Source: Amycolatopsis azurea DSM 43854
GTDB taxonomy: Bacteria; Actinomycetota; Actinomycetes; Mycobacteriales; Pseudonocardiaceae
DNA: 64,000 bases
NCBI RefSeq assembly: GCF_001995215.1
Contig: NZ_MUXN01000002.1
Span: forward strand, 62,001-126,000
Direction of reading: 5' to 3'
Shown here: positions 1-7,852 of the stretch, in pieces
How positions within the stretch are numbered: the stretch's first letter is position 1
Layout of the letters: every line of letters starts with the position of its first letter
Translations under genes and position numbers: made by a program
Notes under the pieces: generated by a model
Told to the model about the DNA's origin: nothing
Seen by the model: only the letters and a program-made list of their open reading frames with translations
The model's database searches: none

Positions 1-2
1 TG

Positions 3-38
3 AACCGTGCCGTCGCGGGCGCCTCGGGCGACCAGTGA
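3..38 (+). CDS. Possible C-terminal end of an upstream gene (partial)
   Basis: The window opens inside a + strand frame that reads NRAVAGASGDQ and stops at TGA 36-38. Eleven codons are too few to assign a family, so this may be a gene tail or chance. Positions 39-125 then serve as the leader of the TetR gene; they hold a 10-bp palindrome at 84-93 but no clear -35/-10 pair. Confidence 0.3.
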   Translation, partial: NRAVAGASGDQ

Positions 39-125
39 CCGGTAATTCCTTCCGGGAACCGGCGCTTCTCCGGCCGTCGACAAACCGGCCGGTATGCTGA
101 GACTCCGCACGAGAAGGAGCCGGTC

Positions 126-743
126 ATGACACGAGCGACCACCAGGAAGGCCGAGGCGAGCGGCGAAGATCAGGCCGCCGTCCCGCGCCGTCTGTTGTCG
201 CACGCCACGAAGCTCTTCGCCAAGAAGGGGTTCGACCGCACCTCCGTGCAGGAGATCGTCGAGGCGGCCGGGGTCACCAAGGGTGCGATGTATCACTACT
301 TCGGCTCCAAGGACGACCTCCTTTACGAGATCTACGCCCGGGTGCTGCGTGCGCAGACCGAGCAGCTGGAAAAGGTGGTTTCGAGTGAGGCGCCGCTGCG
401 GGAGCGGCTGCGGTCCGCCGCCTCCGACGTCGTCGTCAGCACGATCGACAATCTCGACGACAACACGATCTTCATGCAGTCCATGCATCAGCTCGGCGTG
501 GAGAAGCAGAAGGCCGTCCGCGCGGAGCGCCGCAAGTACCACGAGCGGTTCCGCACGCTGGTCGAAGAAGGCCAGGCGTCCGGCGAGTTCCGCGCGGACA
601 AACCGGCCGACGTGATCGTCGACTTCTTCTTCGGCTCGGTGCACCACCTCGGTTCCTGGTACCGGCGTGGCGGCGCGCTCTCGGCCCGCCAGATCGGCGA
701 CCACTTCGCCGATCTCCTGCTGGCCTCGTTGCGCCCCGAGTAG
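126..743 (+). CDS. TetR/AcrR-family transcriptional regulator, KstR2/FadR-like
   Basis: This 205-residue protein is a one-component repressor. The helix-turn-helix lies at about residues 22-68, with the recognition part VTKGAMYHYFGSKDDL, which is typical of TetR proteins. The rest is helical and should bind a ligand, and its end (SWYRRGGALSARQIGD) resembles KstR2-type regulators that sense acyl-CoA intermediates. The start is supported by AAGGAG six bases before ATG. Downstream on the opposite strand lie three acyl-CoA dehydrogenase genes, a kinase, a MaoC hydratase and an SDR, and the kinase operon has a perfect 16-bp palindrome typical of a TetR operator. Control of that operon by this protein is inference; the palindrome at 84-93 in its own leader is not the same motif. 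Confidence 0.85.
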   Translation: MTRATTRKAEASGEDQAAVPRRLLSHATKLFAKKGFDRTSVQEIVEAAGVTKGAMYHYFGSKDDLLYEIYARVLRAQTEQLEKVVSSEAPLRERLRSAASDVVVSTIDNLDDNTIFMQSMHQLGVEKQKAVRAERRKYHERFRTLVEEGQASGEFRADKPADVIVDFFFGSVHHLGSWYRRGGALSARQIGDHFADLLLASLRPE

Positions 744-752
744 CGACCGGGC

Positions 753-1145
753 TCAGCCCGGTGGTGCCGTCGCCAGGCGTTCGACGAACAAGTCGCACCG
801 GCGTTCGAGCACCGTTCCCACCTCCCAGCCGAAGGCGAAGGCGAGCAATCCCGTCGCGACTTCGTCGGCGGCTTCGGAAGGCCAGCCCTGTGCGGCCAGA
901 CTCGACCGCAAGGCCTCGGCGTAATCGGGATAGGTGAAGCCGGGCAGTTCCGCGACGAGCGCCGTCGTCGTGCCGAGGTGCGAGTTCAACCCGCCGAACG
1001 ACCGGCCGCAGCCGCATTCGGAATCGGGCGAGCTCTCGCCGTCTCCGCAGCACGGCGCTATCCAGAGCAGCTCGCCGTCGACGCAGTGGTTGAAGTCGTT
1101 CGCCCGCTCGCCCTGGGTCTGCGAGGTGGCCACGAGCAGTTTCAT
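753..1145 (-). CDS. Conserved small cysteine-containing protein of unknown function
   Basis: The 130-residue product is cytoplasmic, with no signal or membrane segment. Its N-terminal half carries a cluster of cysteines (APCCGDGE and ECGCGRSFGG) that could bind a metal. The pattern ATSQTQG...DFNHCVDGEL and GLNSH looks like a conserved actinobacterial family, but I cannot give it a function. ATG 1145 is preceded by GGGAG at proper spacing. It lies downstream of the dehydrogenase operon (84-bp gap) and convergent with the TetR gene (9-bp gap). A near-LexA palindrome sits 13 bp upstream of its start, which could make it part of a DNA-damage response. Confidence 0.7.
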   Translation of the reverse strand: MKLLVATSQTQGERANDFNHCVDGELLWIAPCCGDGESSPDSECGCGRSFGGLNSHLGTTTALVAELPGFTYPDYAEALRSSLAAQGWPSEAADEVATGLLAFAFGWEVGTVLERRCDLFVERLATAPPG

Positions 1146-1158
1146 GAGGACTCCCTGT

Positions 1159-1174
1159 TCGATCAGATGTTCGA
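1159..1174. promoter_or_regulatory. Possible LexA/SOS box, one mismatch
   Basis: On the + strand this reads TCGATC-AGAT-GTTCGA. The mycobacterial/actinobacterial SOS consensus is TCGAAC-N4-GTTCGA, so one half is perfect and the other differs at one base. It lies 13 bp upstream of the ATG of the 753-1145 gene, just before its ribosome-binding site. Confidence 0.35.
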
Positions 1175-1229
1175 ACAGGTTGTACCGGCGGGGTCCGACA
1201 CTTTCCGGGGCGGACCCCGCCGGGGGAGC

Positions 1230-2345
1230 TCAGGCGGGCAGGTCGATCAGCGGCGCCAAGGCGGCGCGATGCCGACCAGGAGTGCCCAACGCGATCTCGT
1301 CGCTCTTCGCGCGCTTCAGGTACAGGTGCGCGGGATGCTCCCAGGTCATGCCGATCCCGCCGTGCAGCTGGATCGCCTCTTCGGCGGCGTGGACGGCGAT
1401 GAGGGAGTTCCGGGCCTGCGCCACCGCGACGGCGATCGCGATGTCCTCGCCGGTGGCCAGGCAGTCGGCGGCGTAGCGCGCGGTCGCCCTGGCGTTGACC
1501 AGATCCGTGTACAGGTTCGCCAGCCGGTGTTTCAGCGACTGGAAGGAGCCGACCTGACGGCCGAACTGGTAGCGCTCCTTGAGATAGCGCACCGTTTCGG
1601 TCAGCGCCCATTCGGCGATCCCGAGCTGCTCCGAAGCGAGCAGCCCCGCCGCCGTCACGAGCGCGATGTCCAGCGCGGAAGCCGCCGTCGAGGAGTCGGC
1701 GACGCGCTTCGCGGCCACGTTCTCCAGGGTGACGTCGGCGATGCGCCGGGTCAGGTCCAGGGAAATCGCCTCGGTGACCGTCACACCCGCCGAAGCCGCG
1801 TCGACCGTGTAGAGACCGGGGCCCTCGGGTCCCACTGCCGGGACGACGATCAGCTCGGCCACCGAAGCGTCGGCGACACTGCGGACCGCGCCGCTGAGCG
1901 TGCCGTCGGCGGTCGCGGTGACCGTCGACGGGAACTCGGCGCCGGGCGCGGTCGACAGCGGTACGGCCAGCGCGCCGATGAGCGCGCCCGCGGCCAGTTT
2001 CCCGAGCCTTTCCGCCACTTCCGCCTGCGAAGTGTCGGTCGCCAGCAAGGCCGACGTCGCCAGGACGGCGCTGCCGAGATAGGGGACGGGGGCGACGCTG
2101 CGCCCGAGTTCCTCCATCACGACGGCGACTTCACGCGCCGAAGCGCCGTGCCCGCCCAGTTCCTCCGGGACGGCGAGACCGGCCGCGCCGAGATCGGCGG
2201 CGAGCGTGCGCCACAGCGACAGGTCGTACGGCTCCGCCGTCTCGGTCCTGGTGATCAGGGACGCGGGTCCCACGCGGTCGGAGAACAGGTCGCGGACGCT
2301 GGCCCGGAGGTCCTCTTCGACCTCGGAGTACAACAGGTCGCTCAT
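1230..2345 (-). CDS. Acyl-CoA dehydrogenase, FadE type (small partner)
   Basis: This 371-residue flavoprotein should oxidise an acyl-CoA ester at the alpha-beta bond. It has the N-terminal helical domain, a middle beta domain weaker than in its neighbours, and the C-terminal domain with EEAIQLHGGIGMTWEHP. Its divergent middle domain and its position directly after a second dehydrogenase suggest it is one half of an alpha2-beta2 pair, as described for mycobacterial FadE heteromers; this is inference. The start ATG 2345 overlaps the stop of the preceding gene as ATGA, so the two are translationally coupled. Last gene of the five-gene operon that starts at 5941. Confidence 0.85.
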   Translation of the reverse strand: MSDLLYSEVEEDLRASVRDLFSDRVGPASLITRTETAEPYDLSLWRTLAADLGAAGLAVPEELGGHGASAREVAVVMEELGRSVAPVPYLGSAVLATSALLATDTSQAEVAERLGKLAAGALIGALAVPLSTAPGAEFPSTVTATADGTLSGAVRSVADASVAELIVVPAVGPEGPGLYTVDAASAGVTVTEAISLDLTRRIADVTLENVAAKRVADSSTAASALDIALVTAAGLLASEQLGIAEWALTETVRYLKERYQFGRQVGSFQSLKHRLANLYTDLVNARATARYAADCLATGEDIAIAVAVAQARNSLIAVHAAEEAIQLHGGIGMTWEHPAHLYLKRAKSDEIALGTPGRHRAALAPLIDLPA

Positions 2346-3523
2346 CGGGGCAGGTCCTTCCAGGCGACGTCCTTGTCGATCCGCGGCTCGGACGGCAGTC
2401 CCAGCACGCGTTCGGCGATGATGTTGCGCAGGACCTCCGAGGTGCCGCCCTCGATCGAGTTCCCCTTCGCGCGCAGATAGCGGTACCCGGCTTCGCGACC
2501 GAGGAAGTTCACGCCGTCGGGACGCCGCATCGTCCAGTCGTCGTAGCGCAGGCCTTCGTCGCCGAGCAGTTCGATCTCCAGCCCGGACGCGGCCTGGTTC
2601 AGCTCCGAGAACGCGACCTTGACCGCGGACCCCTCGGGGCCCGGCGCGCCGGCGGCGAGTTGCTGCCGCAGCCGCGAACTCACCAGGCGCAGGCTTTCGC
2701 CTTCCACCCACAGTTTCAGCAGCCTGTCGTGCAGTTCGGAGGTCCGCAGCTCCGGACGCTCCCGCCAGGCCTCCGTGACGACGCCGACCATCCCGCCGTC
2801 GCGCGGGAACTCGGTACCGCCGATGGCGACCCGTTCGTTCATCAGCGTGGTCTGCGCGACCTTCCAGCCCTCGCCGACCGCGCCGAGGCGGTGCGCGTCG
2901 GGAATGCGGACCTCGCTGAGGAAGACCTCGTTGAACTCGGCCTCACCGGTGATCTGGCGCAGCGGCCGGACCTCCACGCCCGGCGCGGTCATGTCGCACA
3001 GGAAGTACGTCATGCCACGGTGTTTCGGCACGTCGGGATCGGTGCGGGTGACCAGGATCGCCCACTGCGACTGGTGTGCGCCCGACGTCCAGACCTTCTG
3101 GCCGGTGACCACCCAGTCGTCGCCGTCCCGGACCGCGCGGGTGCCCAGCGCGGCGAGGTCGGAGCCGGCGCCCGGCTCGCTGAACAGCTGGCACCACACC
3201 TCCCGTTCGGTCCACAGTGGACGCAGGAAGCGCTGGTGCTGTTCGGGGGTGCCGAAGGCGAGAATGGTCGGCGCGGCCATGCCGAGGCCGATCCCGATCC
3301 GCCGTTTGTCGTTGTCCGGCGCGCCCGCCGCGGCCAGTTCTTTGTCCACAACGGACTGAAGCGACCGCGGCGCGTTCAAGCCGCCCAGGCCTTCGGGGAA
3401 GTGGATCCACGCCAGCCCGGCGTCGAACCTGGCGTCGAGGAAGTCCTGACGCGGAGTGCTTTCCGGCGGATACGCGGCCAGCAGGCCGGCCACCCGTCGC
3501 TTGAGGTCGTCCACAGTGGTCAC
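2342..3523 (-). CDS. Acyl-CoA dehydrogenase, FadE type
   Basis: The 393-residue protein has the full acyl-CoA dehydrogenase layout: helical N-terminal domain, beta domain with [13 protein letters not shown] and [10 protein letters not shown] (the FAD/substrate stretch), and C-terminal helical domain with [19 protein letters not shown]. The start is GTG 3523, which shares GTGA with the stop of the upstream dehydrogenase, and its own stop overlaps the next gene. It probably works with the smaller 371-residue partner. The substrate is unknown; the KstR2-like regulator nearby would fit sterol-derived or branched acyl-CoA, but no sterol-specific gene is visible here. Confidence 0.88.
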   Translation of the reverse strand: MTTVDDLKRRVAGLLAAYPPESTPRQDFLDARFDAGLAWIHFPEGLGGLNAPRSLQSVVDKELAAAGAPDNDKRRIGIGLGMAAPTILAFGTPEQHQRFLRPLWTEREVWCQLFSEPGAGSDLAALGTRAVRDGDDWVVTGQKVWTSGAHQSQWAILVTRTDPDVPKHRGMTYFLCDMTAPGVEVRPLRQITGEAEFNEVFLSEVRIPDAHRLGAVGEGWKVAQTTLMNERVAIGGTEFPRDGGMVGVVTEAWRERPELRTSELHDRLLKLWVEGESLRLVSSRLRQQLAAGAPGPEGSAVKVAFSELNQAASGLEIELLGDEGLRYDDWTMRRPDGVNFLGREAGYRYLRAKGNSIEGGTSEVLRNIIAERVLGLPSEPRIDKDVAWKDLPR

Positions 3524-4740
3524 TTCTTCTCCCCGCGGTACTTCTTCAGTTCACGGTGCGCCAGCGAGCGCTTGTGCACCTCGTCCGGGCCGTCGGCGAG
3601 CCGCAGCGTCCGCACCTGCGCCCACATCTCGGCGACCGGGAAGTCCTGGCTGACCCCGCCCGCGCCGAACAGCTGCACGGCCTTGTCGAGGATCCATTCG
3701 ACGGTGATCGGCGTGGAGATCTTGATCGCCTGGATCTCGGTGTGCGCGCCCTGGTTGCCGACGGTGTCCATCAGCCACGCGGTCTTGAGCACCAGCAGCC
3801 GCTGCTGCTCGATCTTGACCCGCGCTTCGGCGATCCAGTCCTGCACCACGCCCTGTTCGGCGATCGGCTTGCCGAAGGTCTCGCGCGAAAGCGCCCGGCG
3901 GCACATCAGTTCCAGCGCGCGTTCGGCCATGCCGATGGCGCGCATGCAGTGGTGGATCCGACCGGGGCCGAGGCGGGCCTGCGCGATCGCGAACCCGTCG
4001 CCCTCACCGGCGATGAGGTTTTCCGCAGGTACGCGGACGTCCTCGAAGAGCACCTCGGCGTGCCCGCCGTGGTCGCCGTCGGTGTAGCCGAACACGTGCA
4101 TCCCGCGTTTCACGGTCATTCCCGGGGTGTCGCGGGGGACCAGGATCATGCTCTGCTGCTTGTGCGCGGGAGCGTCGGGATCGGTCTTGCCCATCACGAT
4201 GAAGATCTTGCAGTTCGGGTTCATCGCGCCGGAGATGTACCACTTGCGGCCGTTGACGACGTACTCGTCGCCGTCCCGGCGGATGCTGGTGGCGATGTTG
4301 CGCGCGTCGGAGGAGGCGACGTCGGGTTCGGTCATCGCGAACGCGGACCGGATCTCGCCGTCCAGCAACGGCTGGAGCCACTGCTTCTTCTGCCGGTCGG
4401 TGCCGAACATGGTGAGGACTTCCATGTTCCCGGTGTCCGGCGCCGCGCAGTTCAGCGCGGTCGGCGCGAGCCGCAGGCTGCGGCCGGTGATCTCGGCCAG
4501 TGGCGCGTACTGCAGGTTCGTCAGGCCCGCGCCGTGGTCGCCGGGGAGGAAGAAGTTCCACAGCCCGCGCTTGCGCGCCTCGGCCTTCAGCTCCTCGACG
4601 ATCGGCGGCTGCGACCATTCGCTGTCACGCTCGGCCAGCTGAGTCTCGAAGACGGCCTCGGCCGGGTAGATGTGCGAATCCATGAACTCGAGGAGTTTCC
4701 CCCGCAGTTCCTCGGTTTTCGCGTCGAAGGCGAAGTCCAT
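3520..4740 (-). CDS. Acyl-CoA dehydrogenase, ACAD10/11-like
   Basis: A 406-residue dehydrogenase with [17 protein letters not shown] in the beta domain, RKWYISGA, and a C-terminal domain with [13 protein letters not shown] and [15 protein letters not shown]. These motifs match the branch containing the dehydrogenase domain of animal ACAD10/11. In those enzymes the domain is fused to an aminoglycoside-phosphotransferase-like kinase; here the kinase is a separate gene in the same operon. Kinase plus dehydrogenase of this kind has been linked to 4-hydroxyacyl-CoA breakdown (bacterial levulinate pathway and ACAD10/11). The start ATG 4740 follows the 53-codon gene by four bases, with AGAGGG inside that gene's end as ribosome-binding site. 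Confidence 0.88.
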   Translation of the reverse strand: MDFAFDAKTEELRGKLLEFMDSHIYPAEAVFETQLAERDSEWSQPPIVEELKAEARKRGLWNFFLPGDHGAGLTNLQYAPLAEITGRSLRLAPTALNCAAPDTGNMEVLTMFGTDRQKKQWLQPLLDGEIRSAFAMTEPDVASSDARNIATSIRRDGDEYVVNGRKWYISGAMNPNCKIFIVMGKTDPDAPAHKQQSMILVPRDTPGMTVKRGMHVFGYTDGDHGGHAEVLFEDVRVPAENLIAGEGDGFAIAQARLGPGRIHHCMRAIGMAERALELMCRRALSRETFGKPIAEQGVVQDWIAEARVKIEQQRLLVLKTAWLMDTVGNQGAHTEIQAIKISTPITVEWILDKAVQLFGAGGVSQDFPVAEMWAQVRTLRLADGPDEVHKRSLAHRELKKYRGEKK

Positions 4741-4744
4741 CTTG

Positions 4745-4906
4745 CTATCCCTCTTCCTTGATTTCGGGGGCGCGCGGTCGACGAATGCGTAGCCAGGCCG
4801 CGGCTTTCAAAGGCTTCTCTTGTTCGCGATGAGGGCGGCCCGCCTCCACCTTCGCGAGGCCTTCGGCCAAAGCGCGCGCTGCTTGGCCGCCTTTCGGATA
4901 AGTCAT
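4745..4906 (-). CDS. Small unrecognised protein (53 residues) between kinase and dehydrogenase
   Basis: The 178-bp gap between the kinase and dehydrogenase genes holds an open frame of 53 codons beginning [18 protein letters not shown] and ending PEIKEEG. The kinase stop is at 4919-4921, then AGGGA stands six bases before this ATG, which is an excellent ribosome-binding site. The frame ends at TAG 4745-4747, four bases before the dehydrogenase ATG. Such exact packing argues for a real gene. The product is basic and probably helical, without cysteines or membrane segments. In the Pseudomonas levulinate operon the APH-type kinase LvaA needs a small partner LvaB, but that protein is about twice as long, so homology is not claimed. 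Confidence 0.6.
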   Translation of the reverse strand: MTYPKGGQAARALAEGLAKVEAGRPHREQEKPLKAAAWLRIRRPRAPEIKEEG

Positions 4907-4918
4907 CGCACGTCCCTG

Positions 4919-5941
4919 TCAACCATCCTTGAGAGTCTCATTGCCGTGCGCGATCAGGGGGACGACGCCCGAGCCGATGCCGTCGAATCCGGCGCCGACG
5001 GTCTGCCCTTTGCTGTAGCGGAGGTGGATGCCTTCCAGGATCACCGCGAGTTTGAAGAAGGCGAAGCTGACGTACCAGTTGAGCCGGGAGACGTCGCGCC
5101 CGGAACGCTCGGCGTACCGCGCGATGACCTCGTCGTTGCGCGGGTAGCCCGGCGCGGAACTGGCGTTGGACACGAACTGCAAGGAAACCTTGTCCCGTTC
5201 GGCGTAGGCCACCAGCAGCGCGAGGTCGGTCAGCGGATCGCCGAGAGTGGACATCTCCCAGTCCAGCACCGCGGTGATCCGGTCGTCCGCGTTCACCAGC
5301 ACGTTGTCGAGCCGGTAGTCGCCGTGGACGATCGACGGCTTACCCGATTCCGGCACCGTCGAGGCGAGCCGGTCGTGCAGTTCGTCGACGCCGGGCAGAT
5401 CGCGGCTGCGGTTGCCGTCGAGCTGCTTCTTCCAGCGCCGCAACTGCCGTTCGAGGAAGCCTTCCGGACGGCCGAAGTCGCCGAGTCCCAACGACTCCGG
5501 ATCGACGGCGTGCAGCTCGACGAGCGTGTCGACCAGCTCGTCCGCGATCGCCTTCGTCCTGGCGGGGCCCAGCGCGGCCAGTTCGGTGTCCGAGCGGAAA
5601 GGCGTGCCTTCCACGAACTCCATCACGTAGAACCGCGAGCCGATGACGTCCGTGTCTTCGCACAGCAGCACCGTTTCCGGTACCGGGACGGCCGTTCCGT
5701 GCAGACCGGAGATCACCCGGAACTCGCGGCCCATGTCGTGCGCGGTCGGCAGGACGTGGCCCAGCGGCGGGCGGCGCACCACCCAGCGGGACCGGCCGTC
5801 GCCCACGACGTAGGTGAGGTTGGACCGGCCCCCTTCCACGACCTCGCCGCTCAGGTCGCCCTGGACGAGCCCCGGCCGCTGCTCGTCCAGGTGGGCCTTG
5901 AGCCTGGCCAGGTCCAGGCCCGGCAGGTCGGTCTGGTTCAT
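4919..5941 (-). CDS. APH-family phosphotransferase (ACAD10/11-type kinase)
   Basis: This 340-residue protein has the aminoglycoside phosphotransferase/choline kinase fold. The Brenner motif is IVHGDYRLDNVLV, and the metal-binding LDWEMSTLGDP follows, as in the kinase part of ACAD10/11. It probably phosphorylates a hydroxyacyl-CoA or another alcohol rather than an antibiotic. The start MNQTDLPGL at 5941 has GGAGG four bases upstream; an in-frame extension to 6028 would run over the operator and is not used. It is the first gene of the operon kinase, 53-codon gene, and three acyl-CoA dehydrogenases. A perfect 7-2-7 palindrome lies 32 bp upstream of the start. Confidence 0.85.
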   Translation of the reverse strand: MNQTDLPGLDLARLKAHLDEQRPGLVQGDLSGEVVEGGRSNLTYVVGDGRSRWVVRRPPLGHVLPTAHDMGREFRVISGLHGTAVPVPETVLLCEDTDVIGSRFYVMEFVEGTPFRSDTELAALGPARTKAIADELVDTLVELHAVDPESLGLGDFGRPEGFLERQLRRWKKQLDGNRSRDLPGVDELHDRLASTVPESGKPSIVHGDYRLDNVLVNADDRITAVLDWEMSTLGDPLTDLALLVAYAERDKVSLQFVSNASSAPGYPRNDEVIARYAERSGRDVSRLNWYVSFAFFKLAVILEGIHLRYSKGQTVGAGFDGIGSGVVPLIAHGNETLKDG

Positions 5942-5973
5942 GGTGCCTCCAGCGTCTCGCTTTCCGGTTACAG

Positions 5974-5989
5974 TACCGACCAGTCGGTA
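5974..5989. promoter_or_regulatory. TetR-type operator palindrome
   Basis: TACCGAC-CA-GTCGGTA is a perfect 7-2-7 inverted repeat in the 91-bp gap between the MaoC gene end and the kinase start, 32 bp upstream of the kinase ATG on the minus strand. The length and layout match operators of TetR repressors of CoA-ester catabolism. The TetR protein encoded at 126-743 is the obvious candidate, but binding is inferred. Confidence 0.65.
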
Positions 5990-6032
5990 TGTCGGGTAGT
6001 GGTGGTCCGGCGAGGTGCCGGAGGTCACCCTC

Positions 6033-6485
6033 TCAGGCGATCAGCCGGACGACCATCTCCGCGACGCACGCCGGTTTCGGCTCGCCGTCGATCTCGATCG
6101 TCCAGCGGACGACGGCCTGCTTGCCCCCGGTGACGTCGGTGACCTCGACCAGTTCGGCGCCCGCCCGGATCTTCGAGCCCACCTTGACCGGCTGCGGGAA
6201 ACGGACCTTGTTCAGGCCGTAGTTGATGCCCATCCTGAGCCCGTTGACCCGGTAGAGCTTCCCGACGAAGCCCGAAATGAGCGACAGCGTCAGGAAACCG
6301 TGCGCGATCGGTGCCCCGAACGGGCCTTCGGCCGCTTTCTCGACGTCGACGTGGATCCACTGGTGGTCGTCGGTGGCGTCGGCGAACAGGTTCACCCGCT
6401 CCTGGGTCAGCGTCAGCCAGTCGCTGTACCCGAAGTGCTCGCCGACGGCGTTCTCGAACTCCTGCAGGGAGGCGAATTCGCGCAT
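6033..6485 (-). CDS. MaoC-family (R)-specific enoyl-CoA hydratase
   Basis: A single hot-dog domain of 150 residues that adds water to an enoyl-CoA. The family motif is plain: FADATDDHQWIHVD followed by FGAPIAHGFLTLSL, which contains the catalytic Asp and His. It follows the SDR gene by three bases and GAAGG lies before its ATG, so the two are one transcript. Hydratase and 3-ketoacyl reductase side by side suggest interconversion of enoyl-, 3-hydroxy- and 3-ketoacyl-CoA in the same pathway as the dehydrogenases downstream. The transcript then meets the operator and promoter of the kinase operon. Confidence 0.9.
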   Translation of the reverse strand: MREFASLQEFENAVGEHFGYSDWLTLTQERVNLFADATDDHQWIHVDVEKAAEGPFGAPIAHGFLTLSLISGFVGKLYRVNGLRMGINYGLNKVRFPQPVKVGSKIRAGAELVEVTDVTGGKQAVVRWTIEIDGEPKPACVAEMVVRLIA

Positions 6486-6488
6486 GGC

Positions 6489-7250
6489 TCAGTCCTTCGG
6501 TCCGCCGGCGACGTAGATGACCTGGCCGGAGATGAATCCGGCGCCGTCGCTCACCAGGAACGACGCGAGGTTGGCGATGTCGTCGGGGGTGCCGACGCGC
6601 TGCACCGGGATCTGAGACGCGGCCGCCGCCTTGAAGTCCTCGAACGACATGCCGATCCGCTCGGCGGTCGCCGCGGTCATGTCGGTGGCGATGAAACCGG
6701 GGGCGATGGCGTTCGCGGTGACGTTGAACTTGCCGAGTTCGATCGCGAGGGTCTTGGTGAAGCCCTGCATGCCCGCCTTGGCCGCGGAGTAGTTGACCTG
6801 ACCGCGGTTGCCCAGCGCCGAGGTGCTGGACAGGTTGACGATGCGGCCCCACTTCTCCTGCGTCTGGTACTTCTGCACCTCGCGGGTCATCAGGAACGAG
6901 CCCTTCAGGTGCACGCCCAGCACCGAGTCCCAGTCCTGTTCGGTCATCTTGAACAGCAGGTTGTCGCGGGTGATGCCGGCGTTGTTGATCAGCACGGTCG
7001 GCGCGCCGAGTTCCTCGGCCACCCGGGTCACCGCCGCCTCGACCTGCGCGGCGTCGTTGACGTCCAGCGCGACGCCGACGGCCTTGCCGTCCTCGGCGAC
7101 GATCGCTTCGGCACCCTGCTTGACGCCCGCCTCGTCGAGGTCCAGCAGGCCGACGGCGAACCCGTCGGAAGCGAGCCGCTTGGCCACGGCCGCGCCGATG
7201 CCGCGGCCGGCGCCGGTGACGATCGCTACGCGGGAGGGATGTTCGGTCAC
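6489..7250 (-). CDS. SDR-family 3-oxoacyl reductase (FabG-like)
   Basis: A 253-residue short-chain dehydrogenase that reduces 3-ketoacyl or oxidises 3-hydroxyacyl thioesters with NAD(P). It shows TGAGRGIG for cofactor, NNAG, the catalytic Ser-Tyr-Lys in LSSTSALGNRGQVNYSAAK, and the C-terminal SDGAGFISGQVIYVAGG. I use GTG 7250 as start because GAGGAG lies six bases upstream; a 30-residue N-terminal extension reaching 7340 is open but would precede the Rossmann fold with unrelated sequence. It heads the SDR-MaoC pair. A 5-2-5 palindrome about 50 bp upstream may be its operator. Confidence 0.9.
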   Translation of the reverse strand: MTEHPSRVAIVTGAGRGIGAAVAKRLASDGFAVGLLDLDEAGVKQGAEAIVAEDGKAVGVALDVNDAAQVEAAVTRVAEELGAPTVLINNAGITRDNLLFKMTEQDWDSVLGVHLKGSFLMTREVQKYQTQEKWGRIVNLSSTSALGNRGQVNYSAAKAGMQGFTKTLAIELGKFNVTANAIAPGFIATDMTAATAERIGMSFEDFKAAAASQIPVQRVGTPDDIANLASFLVSDGAGFISGQVIYVAGGPKD

Positions 7251-7298
7251 GGGTGACTCCTCGTCGTCGAGTGGAAGTGACGCCGAGTCTGCCGTACT

Positions 7299-7310
7299 AA
7301 GCAGTTGCTT
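7299..7310. promoter_or_regulatory. Possible operator upstream of the SDR-MaoC pair
   Basis: AAGCA-GT-TGCTT, an inverted repeat in the 102-bp gap between the SDR start and the end of the candidate immunity gene. A second short palindrome (GTGACC-GG-GGTCAC, 7327-7340) lies just beside it. Either could be a repressor site, and the second could be a weak terminator for the toxin/immunity operon. Confidence 0.35.
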
Positions 7311-7352
7311 TGCAGGGTCTCCTCGTGTGACCGGGGTCACCCATCGGGGTGC

Positions 7353-7841
7353 TCAGCTGTAGACGGTCACCAGGTCGACGCCGTCCGCGACCACCTTGCG
7401 CAGCGCCGCGAAGACGGTGCCGACGATCATGGCCTCCTCCAAGGGGAGCCCCTCCGCCGGATCTTCGCCGAGCGCGTCGAGCCTGGCGACGGCGTCCCGC
7501 AGTTCGGCGTTGGCCGCCCAGCCCACGCTCGGGTACTCGTCCCAGACGAGGCCTTCGAGCGGCCTGTCCAGGAGGTGCTCGGCCAGGTCCGCACCGATCG
7601 CTTCGGCGACCAGCCCGCCGATGACCTCTTCGCGGAACCAGTCACCCCCGGAGGAGGAGTGCTCCACCATGTCGATCGGCTCCGCCAGCTCCCGTACGAC
7701 CTGGACGACCTCGACAGCGGCCTCCTCGTCCACCGCACCGCCACCCGCGATGATCAGGCGGGCGGCCGCGTCCGTCGAAGCCCGCAGCCGTTCTCCGAGC
7801 GCGTTCAGCGAAAGCCCGTGGAATTCCAGTCCGTAACCCAC
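7353..7841 (-). CDS. Candidate immunity protein for the Rhs nuclease toxin
   Basis: A 162-residue acidic, soluble protein with no signal peptide and no motif I can name. The start is GTG 7841, preceded by GAGGGA six bases away, and it begins 11 bp after the stop of the Rhs toxin gene. In polymorphic toxin systems the gene directly after the toxin tip normally encodes the cognate antidote, and an acidic protein suits a partner that blocks a nuclease. The role therefore rests on position, not on sequence similarity. It ends just before the SDR promoter region, so it closes the toxin operon. Confidence 0.6.
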   Translation of the reverse strand: MGYGLEFHGLSLNALGERLRASTDAAARLIIAGGGAVDEEAAVEVVQVVRELAEPIDMVEHSSSGGDWFREEVIGGLVAEAIGADLAEHLLDRPLEGLVWDEYPSVGWAANAELRDAVARLDALGEDPAEGLPLEEAMIVGTVFAALRKVVADGVDLVTVYS

Positions 7842-7852
7842 CGCGATTCCCT

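Noticed and set aside
84..93. ACCGGCCGGT palindrome before the TetR gene as a second copy of the 5974-5989 operator
   Set aside because: The half-site ACCG is shared, but spacing differs (10 versus 14 bp core), so it cannot be aligned as the same operator.
4745..4906. The 53-codon gene as a true LvaB homologue
   Set aside because: LvaB-type proteins are about twice as long and I see no shared motif; only the genomic position is comparable.
4919..5941. The APH-family gene as an aminoglycoside resistance gene
   Set aside because: Its operon partners are acyl-CoA dehydrogenases and the motifs match the ACAD10/11 kinase branch, so a role in CoA-ester metabolism is more likely.
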